Assembly (NCBI GenBank): GCA_006386115.1
Contig: VFIW01000054.1
Coordinates: 90,013-154,012 of the forward strand
DNA: 64,000 bases
Direction: 5' to 3'
Origin: Globisporangium splendens
Lineage: Eukaryota; Oomycota; Peronosporomycetes; Pythiales; Pythiaceae
Under the pieces are notes generated by a model, which saw only the letters and a program-made list of their open reading frames with translations, made no database searches and was not told the origin of the DNA. How positions within the stretch are numbered: position 1 is the first letter of the stretch; each line of letters begins with the position of its first letter. Positions 1 to 12,500 of the stretch are shown here, one piece after another. The position numbers and the translations under genes are program-made.

Positions 1-243
1 CGGAGCCTTTATCGAGTAGATACCGTCGCGATCGACTCGGTTGAAATTTCGCGTTTGCCGCGCATTTCGGTTCACGCGCCAAAAAGCTCCATCTCCCGCT
101 TGGCTGGATCTTTATAGTTTTTTTTTTTTTGAAAGGTGGACATTGGCGTGCAGCTTTTGCTTATTGCGGGAACGTGGTGAAAGCAAATTCGTTTATCCGG
201 CCGTCCACGCAAAGGAAAGAACCGATTGTTGCGGAAGGTGTCA
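1..243 (+). other. Upstream leader/promoter of the F-box-kinase-cyclin gene
   Basis: No ATG-initiated coding sequence that I can support lies here. An oligo-T run at about 119-131 is the only striking feature. The first ATG in frame with the downstream protein is at 244. I see no clear initiator or TATA element. Confidence 0.4.
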
Positions 244-3200
244 ATGGACGTGCGACAACTTGAGAATACACCAACTACTTCCACATCCGACACAAGCGCA
301 GCCAATACACGCGCGCAAGAATCGGAAGCGTCAGGCGGTGCGAATTCGACTAGTGCAGCTACTGCAGTTGACGCAACTCCGTCGAAGAAACGAAAAGGGG
401 ACGCAGGGAGCAGTATCCCTATTGCGGCGGAAGATAGACCGTCAGCCAGCATCAGCAAATCGAGTGTGCGCGACCGCCTCTTGCCGTCGTTGTTACAGTG
501 CGTTGTGACATCAGGAGGCGAAAATCCGATCCTAGCGGCCCTCGGTGGAACTCCGCGTTCGTCTTCTGCGTCAACGTCTGATCTTCCTGAGCCAGAGCTG
601 TTGAACCTGAACGATAGCAGCGACGCTGGCAATATGACTCATGATGAGGCGAGTGTTGCTGCTCCTGCGTCGTCTCACAATGCTGCGTCAAATCCTCTAG
701 GTAATGCTCATTGGTTCATTGCTGGTTGTGCTGCAATCGTAACTCACTCTGTGCAAACATGCACAGGCAAACGCAAGCGAGTTGGCGAGGAAGCAACCAC
801 AAGCGAGAAGAAAACAGAGTTTGTAGCGTATGCTCGGGAACACATTCACAACCAAGAGGCAGGCGATGAAGGGTTTTCTATCGATCCGTCTGACCGAGCA
901 GTTGAGCACCGAGCCAATAAGCTGGTTCGCCGCGAGATTCTGATTGCGTCCCCTGCTGCGAACGATGATGACGACTGGGATGGAAGCACACATGACTCTG
1001 TTGCGGAGAACTCGCAGGAAGAGTTGAAACCAGCAGAACACTTTGATATGCAGCCTGTGGACATGATCCTCCATGTCTTTTCGTTCTTGGTGTCTTCGGA
1101 TGATTTCCCGAATATGACTCAAGTATCGAAAAGGTGGCGCGAACTGACGAGCCGACGATCACTTTGCCGAGCTCTTCCAAGCACATTGCCAGATGGGTCT
1201 GTAAATTGGTTGAATTTTCAAAACTTGGGCATCAAAAACAAGGGCACGGAAGGTACTTGCTTCAAGTGTCATCAGCGTTCAAGTGGTAAAATTCTAGCCA
1301 TGAAAAAGGCTCGAGTGTTTCCCAAGGTATGTGGTTCGTCTTGGAAGTGCGAACTATTTTGTTGGTACTCAACATCATCTTTTCTTTTTCTGTAATTGTA
1401 GGGCGAAGGTGTTCCCTACTACATGCTAAGAGAACTCGCTGTTCTGAAAGGGATCAAACATGATCACATCGCGTCCTTGGAAATGATTAGTCTAGCGCGT
1501 GACGAACTCCATGTGTTCTTCCCTTATGTGGACAAGACATTACACGAGATCATCAACCCAACTGGCGATCCAAATGGCGGAAGAACGTTGCCAGAACCAG
1601 TGGTAGGTGGTGTTTGTGTTGTATCAGTTGCAACCTTAATTGATATTCATGCTTTTGGTATGCTATTCTTGATCAGATTCGTCGACTGCTTCACCAACTT
1701 TTGGATGCTATCGCGTACTGCCACCGCCGTGGTGTGCTGCATCGCAACTTGAAGCCGAAGCATCTTCTTATCAAAACTTCGAACCCAGACACACTTGGTA
1801 TGGTGTGCAGCCATTGTCGTGTCGTTGCATCATGACTGTGCTAATTGTTATTCATGCATGTGAACGTAGACGACTCGGTTCTTCAGATCTCTGATTTTGC
1901 CTTGGTTCGTGCAACTGGAATTCCACGAAGAACTTATACGATGGAAGTCGTGACTCTGTGGTATCGTCCACCTGAGATTCTGATGGGAGTTCGAGGGTAC
2001 TCGTCAGCTGTGGATATTTGGTCCGTTGGATGCATCTTTGCGGAGATGGCTCAAGGAAAGCCGCTTTTCACGGGAATCTCTGAGATCGACCAATTGTTCC
2101 AGATATTTAGCAAGCTTTCGACGCCAACTTCCGAGACGTGGCCAGGCTTTGCATCGCTGCCAAACTATCATTTCGAGTTTCCGAACTGGAAACGTCGACC
2201 TCTGAAGCGTTTGTTCCCGAATATTTCAGATTTGGGGATCGATTTGCTTACGAAGCTGCTCATTTACAATCCTGACCAACGAATCTCAGCCGAGGATGCG
2301 CTCCGCCATCCGTACTTTTCCAGCGAAGTGCCAGCATTTTCACCGTTGGTACCAAAAATCCCCATGGAGCAGATGGCTTACACTCTGTCCCGAACACGAG
2401 CAGCAAGGACGCCAGAGCATGTGGAGCTTTTCCATTCGTACTTGCGTCAAAGTGAGCTTGACTCTTGGAAGGAGATCAAATATTTAAGGTTCGTTCTTCA
2501 TTTACTTGGCTTGCATTATCCGGCATTCGACTCATATTTTCATTTCCGCAGCCGCCAGAAAACCCTCCGTCCAGCCCACCGGTCTATGCTGGTTGATTGG
2601 CTAATTGAAGGTATTCCACATATTGCGCTTCAGTTTTGGGTTGAAGTCCAATTGTTAAACATCTTTCTTGTCGTGTGCAGTCGTAGATGTCTTCGAAATG
2701 TGCCTTCGAACAGCATTTCTTGCAGTCAACTACACCGACAGGTTTTTGGACATCGTGATGGTGAAGAAAACTCGCTTTCAGTTGCTCGGGGCTACCTGTT
2801 TGCATGTTGCATCCAAGTGCGAGGATGTTTCGTACATTGGGGTGGAAGATTTGGCGATGTGTGCAGATAACGTGTACACATCAGCTGAAGTGTTGAAGAT
2901 GGAAGAAAAGCTGCTGAATACGCTCAATTTCACGCTTTCCGTGCCAACAGGTGGGTTTTTGGATGCGTATAGTAATGAAGTGTTGGATTGTGTTTTGCGT
3001 ATGCCTGTTCTCATCTCATGTGTTTTGCTTCCGCTTGTAGCACTGGATTTCCTGAATATTTACCAGCGAATGATCCCGCCCATTCAGAAGAAGACGTCGA
3101 TGTTGGCTCACTACCTCCTCGAGTTGGCGTTGCAGGAGTACCAGTTTTTGAAATATTTGCCATCGGTAGTAGCGACGTGCTGCTTGTCGATGGCAATGTA

Positions 3201-3483
3201 CACTATTGATGGATTTCCAATGGTAAGTCTTTGCCGTGGTGTCGTGCTTTATTTTCTCTCGTTCATCTAATCCCTGCTACTTCCAATTTCGTAGACGAAG
3301 GAGCTTGCGGATTCCTGTCGTTATGTTTGGAACGATCTGAAAGAGTGTATGATGGAGCTTCAAACTTTGTACTCTACTTCTCCGTCCAACAACTTGGCCG
3401 TGATCAAAAAGCGCTATTCGAAGGCAGAACGCTGCCAAGTCGCGACAGTGCTGCCGCCGACAACGTTCAATATGGCGTTCTAA
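244..3483 (+). CDS. F-box / CDK-like (probably pseudokinase) / cyclin fusion protein
   Basis: Predicted exons are 244-700, 767-1326, 1402-1602, 1677-1797, 1870-2488, 2552-2610, 2681-2950, 3041-3222 and 3295-3483. All introns are GT-AG, the phases agree, and the model gives 885 aa. Residues about 1-240 are low-complexity. An F-box follows at about 248-292 (PVDMILHVFSFL). A CDK1/2-like kinase domain spans about 303-595: K332 in AMKK, E350 in a PSTAIRE-position helix (PYYMLRE), and an activation segment RTYTMEVVTLWYRPPE with T470 at the CDK2 T160 position. The catalytic loop reads HRNLKPKHLL (428-437), so the catalytic Asp is Asn and the metal-binding Asn is His. DFG is DFA (455-457). A cyclin box begins near 660 (MLVDWLIE) and a second cyclin fold runs to the end. 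F-box proteins recruit Skp1-cullin ligases and cyclins bind CDKs. I infer a cell-cycle SCF adaptor that carries its own CDK-like/cyclin module. The kinase is probably inactive, but this is unproven. Confidence 0.88.
701..766 (+). other. Probable in-frame 66-nt intron in the F-box fusion gene
   Basis: GTAATG donor and GCACAG acceptor bound 66 nt, a multiple of three with no stop, so the region can be read through. Its length matches the other introns of this gene (63-90 nt). If retained, the protein is 907 aa instead of 885. I treat it as an intron on length and splice-site grounds, but retention is possible. Confidence 0.6.
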
Positions 3484-3948
3484 ATGTTTGTATTCTTCTT
3501 TTTATTAGCTTAGAAAACGGGAAACACAAGAGGGGACAGCAATGATTAAGTTTATTTCACACTTGGTTGGAGAGTTTGCTGCGAATCGAAAGATACGAAC
3601 ATGACGGCGGATTTCTTAAGCAAAAGCGTTGAATAAGTGAAGCGTGGTGAAGGAAACGAAAAGAAGATAAATTGGATCTCGCGACGATAGAATGTCGCTC
3701 GCACCTGTAATCCATGTGGCAGAAGAAGAAAAAGACCTCCACAGTTTGCGCGTGTTTGTGTCAAGTCTCCTCAAGACGTAGAGTTCAATTTGGCAAGTGA
3801 GTTTCATTCGACACCATTCACTTTTCTCAAGATTCGTGACGAAAAGAATGTCAATCAATAACATAAAGAGCCATGCAGGAAATTGGTGCTTTGCCGGAAC
3901 TTTAGTTCGCCAGATGTTGTTCCTTTTGCTTCGTTTCTTTCTCATTCA
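3484..3948. other. Convergent intergenic region (3' flanks)
   Basis: The region lies between the stop of the fusion gene (TAA, 3481-3483) and the stop of the FKBP gene on the other strand (TAA, 3949-3951). It is AT-richer than the genes and shows no convincing coding signal. It should hold both 3' UTRs and polyadenylation sites. Confidence 0.5.
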
Positions 3949-6209
3949 TTATTCCAGCGCCGGCATGTCGTCAAACTCTTCCTCGAGCGCCTTCTTCTTC
4001 TCTTGCTGCTGCAGCGCGCGGTTCTTGGCCTCCATGCGGTCGAAGATCTTCTCCTTGTACAGCTTCTTCTCGGCTTCCTTGTATTTCGCCGTGTACTTGG
4101 CCAACAGCGCCTAAACGCGGGCATTTTTAAGAAGATAAACGAAAATGAGCTCCACGATGCTGAAATGAGTAATGTAGCACCCTCAAAAGCACAAACGTAC
4201 TTGGCAGCGCTTGAGATCCGCCGACGCGTGCTTCATCTTGGTGTCCATGGTGCCCCCCATGAGTTCCGTTGCCTTATTCAGGGACTTCTCGGCCTCGTTC
4301 GCGAACTCGTAGCCCTTGTCGAGAATCCAAAACTCGCCTTTTTTCTCTTTCTCCAGCTCGCCTTTGACTTTCTCAATGTACACAAGAGAGCGACGGAAAT
4401 GGCCCTTTCCGCTGCTCGCGTCCAGCAAAATGGCCTGGGCAACAACAGCAGCCATGGTGAGCAATGAGAATGGTCTCGTTAATAGTCAGTTACTAGGTTC
4501 GTCAACTCACTTGGTCGCAATCCCATTGTGCATCGTCGATTTTCCCCAACTTGATCTTGCACAGTGACCGGTTCAGATACAAAACATGCTGCAGCACACA
4601 AAACCAAAGTAGATCACATCGTTCAGTGAAAAACAAGCCTCTGCATGAGTATCATACGAATGGCATACCTTGACTTTGTTGATTTTCTCTTTGTCCTCGG
4701 CTGGCATGTGCTCCAATTCCTCTTTTCCAAAGAAAATGTGCACGAAACCCTGCATATCAAGTCCCGGCCGAGTTAGAAACACATCACAATGTCGCATTGC
4801 ATTTCGGCAATACAACTATGTAGAAACATACCGAGTCGTATTTCTTTTGTGCCTTTTCGTAGTTCTTTTCCGCGACCAGCTTGTTCCCCTTTTCCTTGGA
4901 CTTCAGCGCATCCGCAATGCGTTCGTCTGTCCGCCATGTACGAGTTCACAAAAAAGGTGTCAAAGACAGCCATAGATACAAAAACTGCACTTTTCATATG
5001 TGTGACGCACCGATAGAAGGCGGCGGGTTTGCTTCGTACATCTTGCGCTCTTCCTCGGCCTGTTTCTTTCGCGATTCCGCCAATTCTGTTTGCGTCGGGA
5101 AGCGAGGAAGCGGTTCCTGTGATACAAAACAGTGAATGCACATATAAGCGTCACGAGTAACAAGAAAGAAACGAAACAAGCGACTTGAATACCTTGAAGC
5201 TCTCGAGCTCAATTTCAAAGTCCAGCGTCTCATCTGGCTCCACCTATCGTTGATTGCCCACAGAGCAGCGGCGCACGTTAGAAACCTGCTGTACATATTC
5301 GCAAGGAATCTACCGCTCGCTTTACCTTGGGCGCAAAGCCTTGCGAGCCGTATCCATACTCAGGTGCGATGATGAAGCGCGCGAGTTCGCCTACGTTCAT
5401 CGTCGCGACGCCGATGTCCCAGCCCTTGATGACTTTTTCTATGCGATGCCAAGCGCAAATGGAAACTCATTAACACTTATACGAAGAAACTACAAGAAGT
5501 GAATGTTTCGAACCTCGTCCAAGTTGAAATTCGAACGGATCATCCGTGCCACCAACGTGTTTGCCATCCACGACATCGCGACTACAAGGATACACACACA
5601 CACGTAGAGCAACCACTTGCTAGGAGTAGGATCGTAGTATAATGGCTTTACAGAGCAACGACGTACGTTGTGTCGAAGATCGAGCCGTCGTCCAAGCGGC
5701 CAATGTATTGCACTGCAAACATGCATCACACGTCAGCATACACACTACAGAACAGCAGCAGCACTCCACATAGTCCTACCGAATGTCGGACACCCTTCTT
5801 CAATGCGCTTGCCCTCCGTTTTTCCCTCACGAAGAACCTGCAGCAACACAGAAAAATTTCCACAAAAGCATGAGCTTCCTTGTCCATATTCAAACTCCAT
5901 ATCCACAGCATCGGTACCTTCTTCAGGATGCCGCCGTCCGCATTCAGTGAGATGTCCACGAAGCCCTCGTCTCTGCAAAACTTGTTGGTGTCTGGGTCAA
6001 AGAACGCCTTCGTCTGGCTGCAGTCCATTTAGAGAAAGAATACAGAGCATTATCAGTCCATGGCATGCGCTTTGTTTAGGGAGGGAAAGGAGGGGACGGT
6101 ACCGCGCACAGTGCGTGCAGAGCTTCTGCGGGTTGGTGACGAGACCGAGCCCCCAGCCGCCGCACACGGCGCAGCGCGGGAAGTCGGTCGCCTTCGTGTC
6201 GCTCGCCAT
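3949..6209 (-). CDS. FKBP-type peptidyl-prolyl cis-trans isomerase with TPR domain
   Basis: Thirteen exons on the minus strand (6209-6103, 6017-5918, 5837-5780, 5712-5667, 5581-5514, 5438-5326, 5243-5193, 5116-5011, 4926-4832, 4749-4669, 4588-4511, 4434-4201, 4110-3949) join in frame to 432 aa. Residues 13-34 hold CxxC-x15-CxxC, a likely zinc ribbon. The FKBP fold is at about 70-181, with [29 protein letters not shown] and [11 protein letters not shown] as typical core motifs. TPR-like helices with many Lys/Glu residues follow at about 217-379 ([33 protein letters not shown]). The tail (380-432) is a charged coiled coil. FKBP-TPR immunophilins catalyse prolyl isomerisation and usually dock on Hsp90 through the TPR. 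The start is chosen as the first ATG ahead of the zinc motif. The density of small exons is unusual beside the intronless midasin gene. Confidence 0.88.
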
Positions 6210-6559
6210 CTCTTGCTTTTTTCTGTTCGGTAGTGATGATGATTTCAGAAAGATAAATTAGACCTTGCAGGACGGAAAGCGCACTTTAAAGAAGACTTTC
6301 GGTAGTGTGGCAAATGGGTTCACTCTCTGCTGCACCCATGCGATCGAGAACTTTCAATGTGTAAATGATCCCAAGGCGAGCAGCTCAGCTTTAAGAAGCT
6401 ACTTGATCTAGCCTTCAATATGCAAAGTGTAATGTGCATTTTATCTATTACGCTTCTCTGTGCATGTATATCTGACTGTCATCTATCTATCTATATCTAG
6501 CCATAGCTATTGCTTTGGCTCTTCATTTGGAGCATACCAAATCCACCTCAGTCACGAAC
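6210..6559. promoter_or_regulatory. FKBP promoter and midasin 3' flank
   Basis: This 350-bp gap must hold the promoter of the FKBP gene (reading left) and the 3' UTR of midasin (ending at 6560). It has a short ATCT repeat at about 6482-6500. It also has one copy of a 13-bp direct repeat (TCATTTGGAGCAT, about 6522) whose second copy lies in the last codons of midasin (about 6569). No defined promoter element was recognised. Confidence 0.4.
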
Positions 6560-9500
6560 TTAGCTCGTCATTTGGAGCATTTCGAACCACTGACGCAGCG
6601 AGTCCGAGAGAATCTCGGGCAGCAGCGCCGAGTTCGGCAGCAGCACGTAGTACGGGAACGGGTAGTTCTCCAGGTACGGCACCATCGTCACCTTCCCCTT
6701 GGTGAAGGTCACGCTCTTGGTCTCCAGGATCGAGTTCTCCTGGTTCTCGTTCTGGTCCACGACCAACAACACGATCAGCTGCTGTCGCTCGAGTGCCGTC
6801 TCGATCAGTTTCTTGATGCGCATGCGGCCATCGGTATCGAATCGCCCATCGGAGATCAGGAACACGATCTGCGTAAACTCGACGTTGCCAGCGTTGCTGC
6901 TCGCAGCCGTGGACGCCGAACGCGCAGTCTCGAGGATCTGCAGGATCGCATCGAGCGTCTGGATCATGTTGGTCTTCTTTTGCTGGAACCCAAACTGCGC
7001 GATCACGCGAGAACCAGCGTCGTCCGTGAACGGCGTGTCGAACGCGTGCAGCAACTGGATGTCCTGGCCAAACTTGACGACAGAGATCTCACCGACTTCG
7101 AGCTGCGTCATGCCCTTGCACAACGTCGTCATGGCTTCGAGTGCCAGTCGCCCAGCATGGTTGTCGGCCATGGACTCGGAGTCATCGATTGCGACCATGA
7201 CCTGGTACTGACGCTTCGAAGGCCGAGTGCGACGCATCCAGATCTTGTCCTTGCGGAACTGACTCGCGATGTACGGGATCACCTTGCGCATATTGATGCG
7301 CTTACCCGTGCGGAAATCGCCCTCGAGCTTCGCGCGCAGCATCGGCTCGAGCACCAGTCGCAATTGCTCGCACAATCGCTGCGACGACGCCGACGTGATC
7401 GCGATGTATTTGGACCACAACTCAGACCCGCGGAGTGCCAGCGCACTGTCACCACGCGACCAGTTTGCGATAAACTGATCGAGTTCGTCACGAAGACCCG
7501 TCACTTCGTCAGGCGTCAGTAGCTTCGGAGCCGGACTCATGTCTTCTTCGTCCTCATCTTCGTCGAGCTTACGCTCAAACTCCGAGAGTTCGGTGGACGT
7601 TGTTGGGAACTTGTCTTCCTTGTGCTCCTCCTCGTCATCCAGGTCCATGCTCACGTCGTCCTTGCGACTCGCGTCGTCGGCCTTGTCGCGTTTGTTTTCA
7701 TCGCTTTCAGGATCTGACATCTTGTCATTGACATCATGATCACGTTCGGCAAAGTCGTCTTTCCTGACAGGCGGCTTCTTTTCGTCCGTCGACTCGTCTT
7801 GCTCATTGGATGCAGCCTCGTCCTCGTCAACCTCCATCGCCGTCGCGCCGTCCACGTTTGCATCCTCGTCGTCCTTCTTCTCGTCGTCATTCTCCTCATC
7901 CTTTTCCTCGCTATTGTTTTGGTTCATGACTTGGTTTTCGTCCGCCGCCGCAAGCGCGTGCTCGACGTCGTCCATGTTGGTGTCGTCATCGTCCACAAAC
8001 TCAGCGGTCGTCATCTCCTTGGCCTCGTCCTCCTTGACCTTCTGGTCAGGACCCACATCCTTCTTGTCTTCTTCATCGTCGCCACGTTCAATCATTTCAA
8101 CACGACGCTTCCAGTGCTCCTGGGTGTCTTGTGGGTTTCGGTACGGGTTCGGTTCATTGCGCTTTCGGTTGCGACGCTTTTCGTCCTTCTCCTGCTGCTT
8201 CTGGTTCGCATCCGAGACCTGCGACATCGGCTTCCATTCCTGGTTGTCATCGTCGCCGCTGCTCTGCTTTTGCGCCGAGCTGCTGCTCTCGTTTTGCTCG
8301 TCCTGGTCGTTGTCATTACGGCTTGGGTCGTTCATGTCTTCATCTTCCTTTTCTTCTTCGTCCTCATTCTGTTCCAGCTCGTCTTGACCGTCCTTGGACT
8401 GCGTACCCGCGACCGTAGACGACGATTTGTCTTCAGGCGTTGCATCGTCTTGCTCCTCTGGCTGGACGTCAGGCTCATCTTCTTCAGCCCCTTCGTTTTC
8501 ATCGTCCAAACCGCCGGCACCCGTTTGAACCGCGCTGTCGAGCGGCTCATCCTCTTCTTCTTTGTCAACCTCTGGCTCTTCGCCATCCTTGGAGGTTTCG
8601 TCCTTGCCGTCACTGTCGTCTCCGTCTTCCTCCATGGCGGCATCGTCTTCCGGCTTGTCCATGTCTTCGTTGTCGTCTCCCTGGTCGTCGCCATCGTCAC
8701 CACCGTCGTCATCATTGTCGAGCTGCATGTTCTCAGGCAATTCGTCACCTTCGTCCTTTGGCTCGTTCTCTTCTCCTTCTTGACCGTTTTCGCGGTTCTG
8801 TGGATCGGTCTCGTGATTCTCTTCGTACTTGTCCTCAAAATCTTCATTCACTTGATCGTCCTTGTCATCACCATCTTCGTCGTCGTCGCCATCGCTTCCT
8901 TCGTTCTCATCCGTCTGCTTGTCTGCCTGAGGCTGCTGCTTAGAATCGTCTTCTTTCTTGGACTTGTCGTCATCTTTCTCTTTCTTCTCATCGTCGTCGT
9001 CCTTATCATCCTTGCCACGGATCTCGTCTTCAATCGCTTGGCCTTCGACCTTGGACTCTTCCTCAAACTTTTCATTTTCCTTGTCGATGTTATCTTCGTC
9101 GTCGTCAGAGTCTTCGCCCCACATCTTCTCATCGACGACGTTTTCATCATCTTGGTCAAAATCGCCCATTTCACGATCCAGTTCTTCTTCGTCGTCGTCT
9201 TCCTTGTCGTCATCCTCGTTCTTTTCGTCCTCGGGGAGGTCTTGCATCGTCCCTTCAAAGTCATTCTGCATTTCCAGTCCAGTGTCTTCCGGTTGATCTG
9301 GTTTCTCAGGCGGTTCTTCTTGCTGATCGCCCTTCAAGCCCAGCAATTGTTCTTCATCTTCGATCTCATTGCTCACGTCCTTCTTCCCTTCCCCTTCGCC
9401 CATACCAGTACCATCGACGTCATCCTGGAAACGCGTCTTGCCATCACCGCCGGCTTCGCCACCTTCCTTGTCCTCTGTGCGGCAAAAGCCGTGCTGGTAC

Positions 9501-12500
9501 AAGTTGCGGAAAATACGGATCAGCACAAAGTCCAGCTTCGTGACACTCTTGTGCGCTACGAGCACGTCGACCAAGAGCTGCCGACTGATCGCACGCACGT
9601 CCAGCAAGCTCGGTTCCAGACGCTCCAACAGCGTCAGCGAAGACACAAACGCGTCCTTCCAGTGCGGCGACGACGTGCGCGCCAACTGCTGGTATTGCTT
9701 GGAAAGCACACTGAGCAGCTCGGAGAACTGCGACGCGATAAAGTTCACGCGCGAGTCCTTGATCGCGTTCGTCAAGCGCGACAGCTGGTTTCGAAGCGTC
9801 TCGTCGTTGCTCTCGTCATCATCATCAGCCGACTTGGCTTGGCTCAGCTTTGTCAGGTCTTGGATGGCCACGAGCACGGTCTCGACAAGCTTATCGTAGC
9901 CCCTCACAAACGACGCCACAGATTCGGTGACCTCTTCGTCGCCGTCACTCTCGTCCATTGCAACATCATCTCTACTCACAGAATTGTGCTGCAGCGCTTG
10001 GTCCTGTTCGATCGCACGGCCAAGCGCCACAATAATGTCGTCAAAGCAGAGCGACGGCGCCACTTGAGCGAACGAAGTCGACAGATCGGCCACGTACGTC
10101 GCAATCTCAGCGAAACGAGTCGCGTTTGCCTGCAACGTGTCCACTGCAACTGGAAGCACCACGTTTTCGCGCGATGCAGTGCTGCCACTCAACGGAAGTG
10201 CTGGCGACAACCCGTACACACGGTTGCGTGAGTTCGCAAAAGTTGTGCTACTAAGCTCTCCGGTAGTCGTATCGTCTTCACCATATCGAGCCGCTTGCGG
10301 CGAAATCGCTGGCACTCCGAGAGCCATCGGCAAGCCGTTGCTCTCGGCAAACGACTTGGAAATCGCGTTCAGACGATCGAAGATCAAGCCAAAGGTCTGC
10401 TTCATGGACACAGCCAATGGACTCGATGCCGCTTGCAGCACCTGTGCGACCACGATCTCGAGCTCCTTCATTGGCTTCTGCAGACTCAGAACCGACTCGC
10501 ATTGCAGCGTCTGGCGTTGTAGCACGGTTTGCAAATCCAAAGTCGTCACGCTGTCTTGCGTTTGCTGCAGGAACGATGCGCGGAACACCTTGAGCCGCTC
10601 AAGACGACTGATTCCATCAATGAACGCTTCATGGTTGAGCGACGCCGCATGCAGCAACTGTCGCTGTTGCAGCATCCCGTGGAGCATGTTCTCTGCGTAC
10701 CCGTTCATGCGATCGACTTCGCTCGACGACAGATCATGAGAGAAGCTCGTGAGAGCGCTGAATCGCAACGAAGTCAACTGACTGATGAAGCGGTAGTAGT
10801 ACGCGTCCGCACGCTGCCAGAGCCACAACGGCGAGTCCTTTGGTGCCGTCGCAGACTCCGCTGCACTCACTTCCGCGGCCTTTGCCTTCTTCTTCGAGCC
10901 CATGCGCTTGTCCTTCTTCGACTTCTTCCTCGATCCACTCGCGGTAAACCCAGTAACGGCACCGTCGTCAGCAGACACTAAGTCACTCAAACCATCAAGC
11001 TGGATGCAGTTTTCCACATCGGGCACATCCAATTCGAACAGCAACTCCATTTGCTGCTGCTGAGCTGGCAAATGCGCGCGGTGGTACGACATGCCTTGCG
11101 CCTTGAGCTCGCTCAAGAGATCAATGAGCGCTTTCTTCTTGGAGCCCTTTGGCATGTTCTTGGCGTGCTGCAATTTGTGCATGCGGTAGAAAATCGTCTC
11201 GCAGAGGTCTTCACAAAGCTCGCGTGGTTGTTGACGAGCAGTCACAACGTCGCGCGCGAGAATCTTCTCGTGCGTGTACTTGGAAATACGCTTTGACAGC
11301 ACCGGGAGCTTGTCCAGGTAGGCGGACGCAGCCGTCAATGGCGATCCGCTCAATTCCTGTTCAATTTCAGGGTGCTGTGCGTCGTGCACAAGCAAAAGAA
11401 CTGAGGCGCGAGGTGGCGGCACTTCTTCTTCCTCCTTTTTCATCGCAACGACCTTCTTCTTCTTCGGTTCGTCGACCTCCCGCATATCCACATCGCCTTC
11501 TTCGCCCTCCTGGACTTCGACATCGCCACTATTCTCAGCTTCCTCCTTCTCGTCGTTCTTTGGCACAAACACACCATCGTTCACGTCGTCCAACTCGGCG
11601 CGCGTCGCGTGGATACCCACGAACCCGCCTTCCTTGCTGATACCGTTATCGGTCGACGCATCGATGATCGTCTGCATTGGCACCGTGAGCACGGCGTCGT
11701 AGTCACGCACGTACTTCATGAGTTTGCGATGCGATTTCTCAGCCGATTCCGCCAACGAGTAGTACGTCTGCTCATCCCAGCGGCAGATCTTGACGTACTC
11801 GATCAACTTGCGCTGGATCGGAGCCTTGAGACTGCTCCATTGACGACCCATGTAGCCCAGGTGCTGTTCGTAGTAGCGGTACAAATGGTAGAGCATCGTC
11901 GCGAGCGCGTATGTCGACTTCTTAGCGGCAGCGGTATTAGCATTGCCACTGGCATCAGATGACACCGCTTGCACGCCCCAAAACTCCATGAACAGTTGCG
12001 CGCAGAACGAGTAGATGATGAGCAAACGACTCTCGTACTGACCGATCGAGCACGACCGCACGTACGCATCGAGCGTCGAAAAGAGCTCACTCATCCACTT
12101 CTGCTGCTGCTCGCTGTGGCGCTCCGAGCCGATCTGCTTGACAAGCTCTTCAACCTTGGGCTGCACGAAGACCCACTCGGATAAGTGGTTCAGGTGGAGC
12201 CACTGGAGCTCGTTCTTTGTTCCGTTCACGTTGAAGAAGCTACGCACATCCTCCGATGGCACGATGACATCGGATTGATCCGCTTCAAATTGCGCCGTCA
12301 GCAGCGAGTACATGCTGAACCACGTCTTGTGCGCCACAAGTCGGTGCTGTCGCTCCTTCACGTGGAGCAAGTGCGGCCATGAGTAAAGCTCGAGTTTGCG
12401 CCAGCGCGTAACGAGCGCCGAGAGCGCGCCAAGCTCGCTTGCGATCGAGTACTGACGCGCTGCGTACGCCTCCCATTCCTGCGCCTTGCGCAGCAACAAT

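Noticed and set aside
1405..1434. Altered PSTAIRE helix taken as loss of cyclin binding
   Set aside because: The flanking residues (GEGVP...LRE) and the Glu are kept, and many CDKs vary at the S-T-A-I positions. It does not by itself argue against cyclin contact.
7736..10231. Long plus-strand open frame (831 codons) opposite midasin, rich in Val/Leu
   Set aside because: It is the antisense reading of the Asp/Glu-rich codons of midasin, where GAY/GAR codons give stop-free complements. It has no start context, domain or splice structure of its own.
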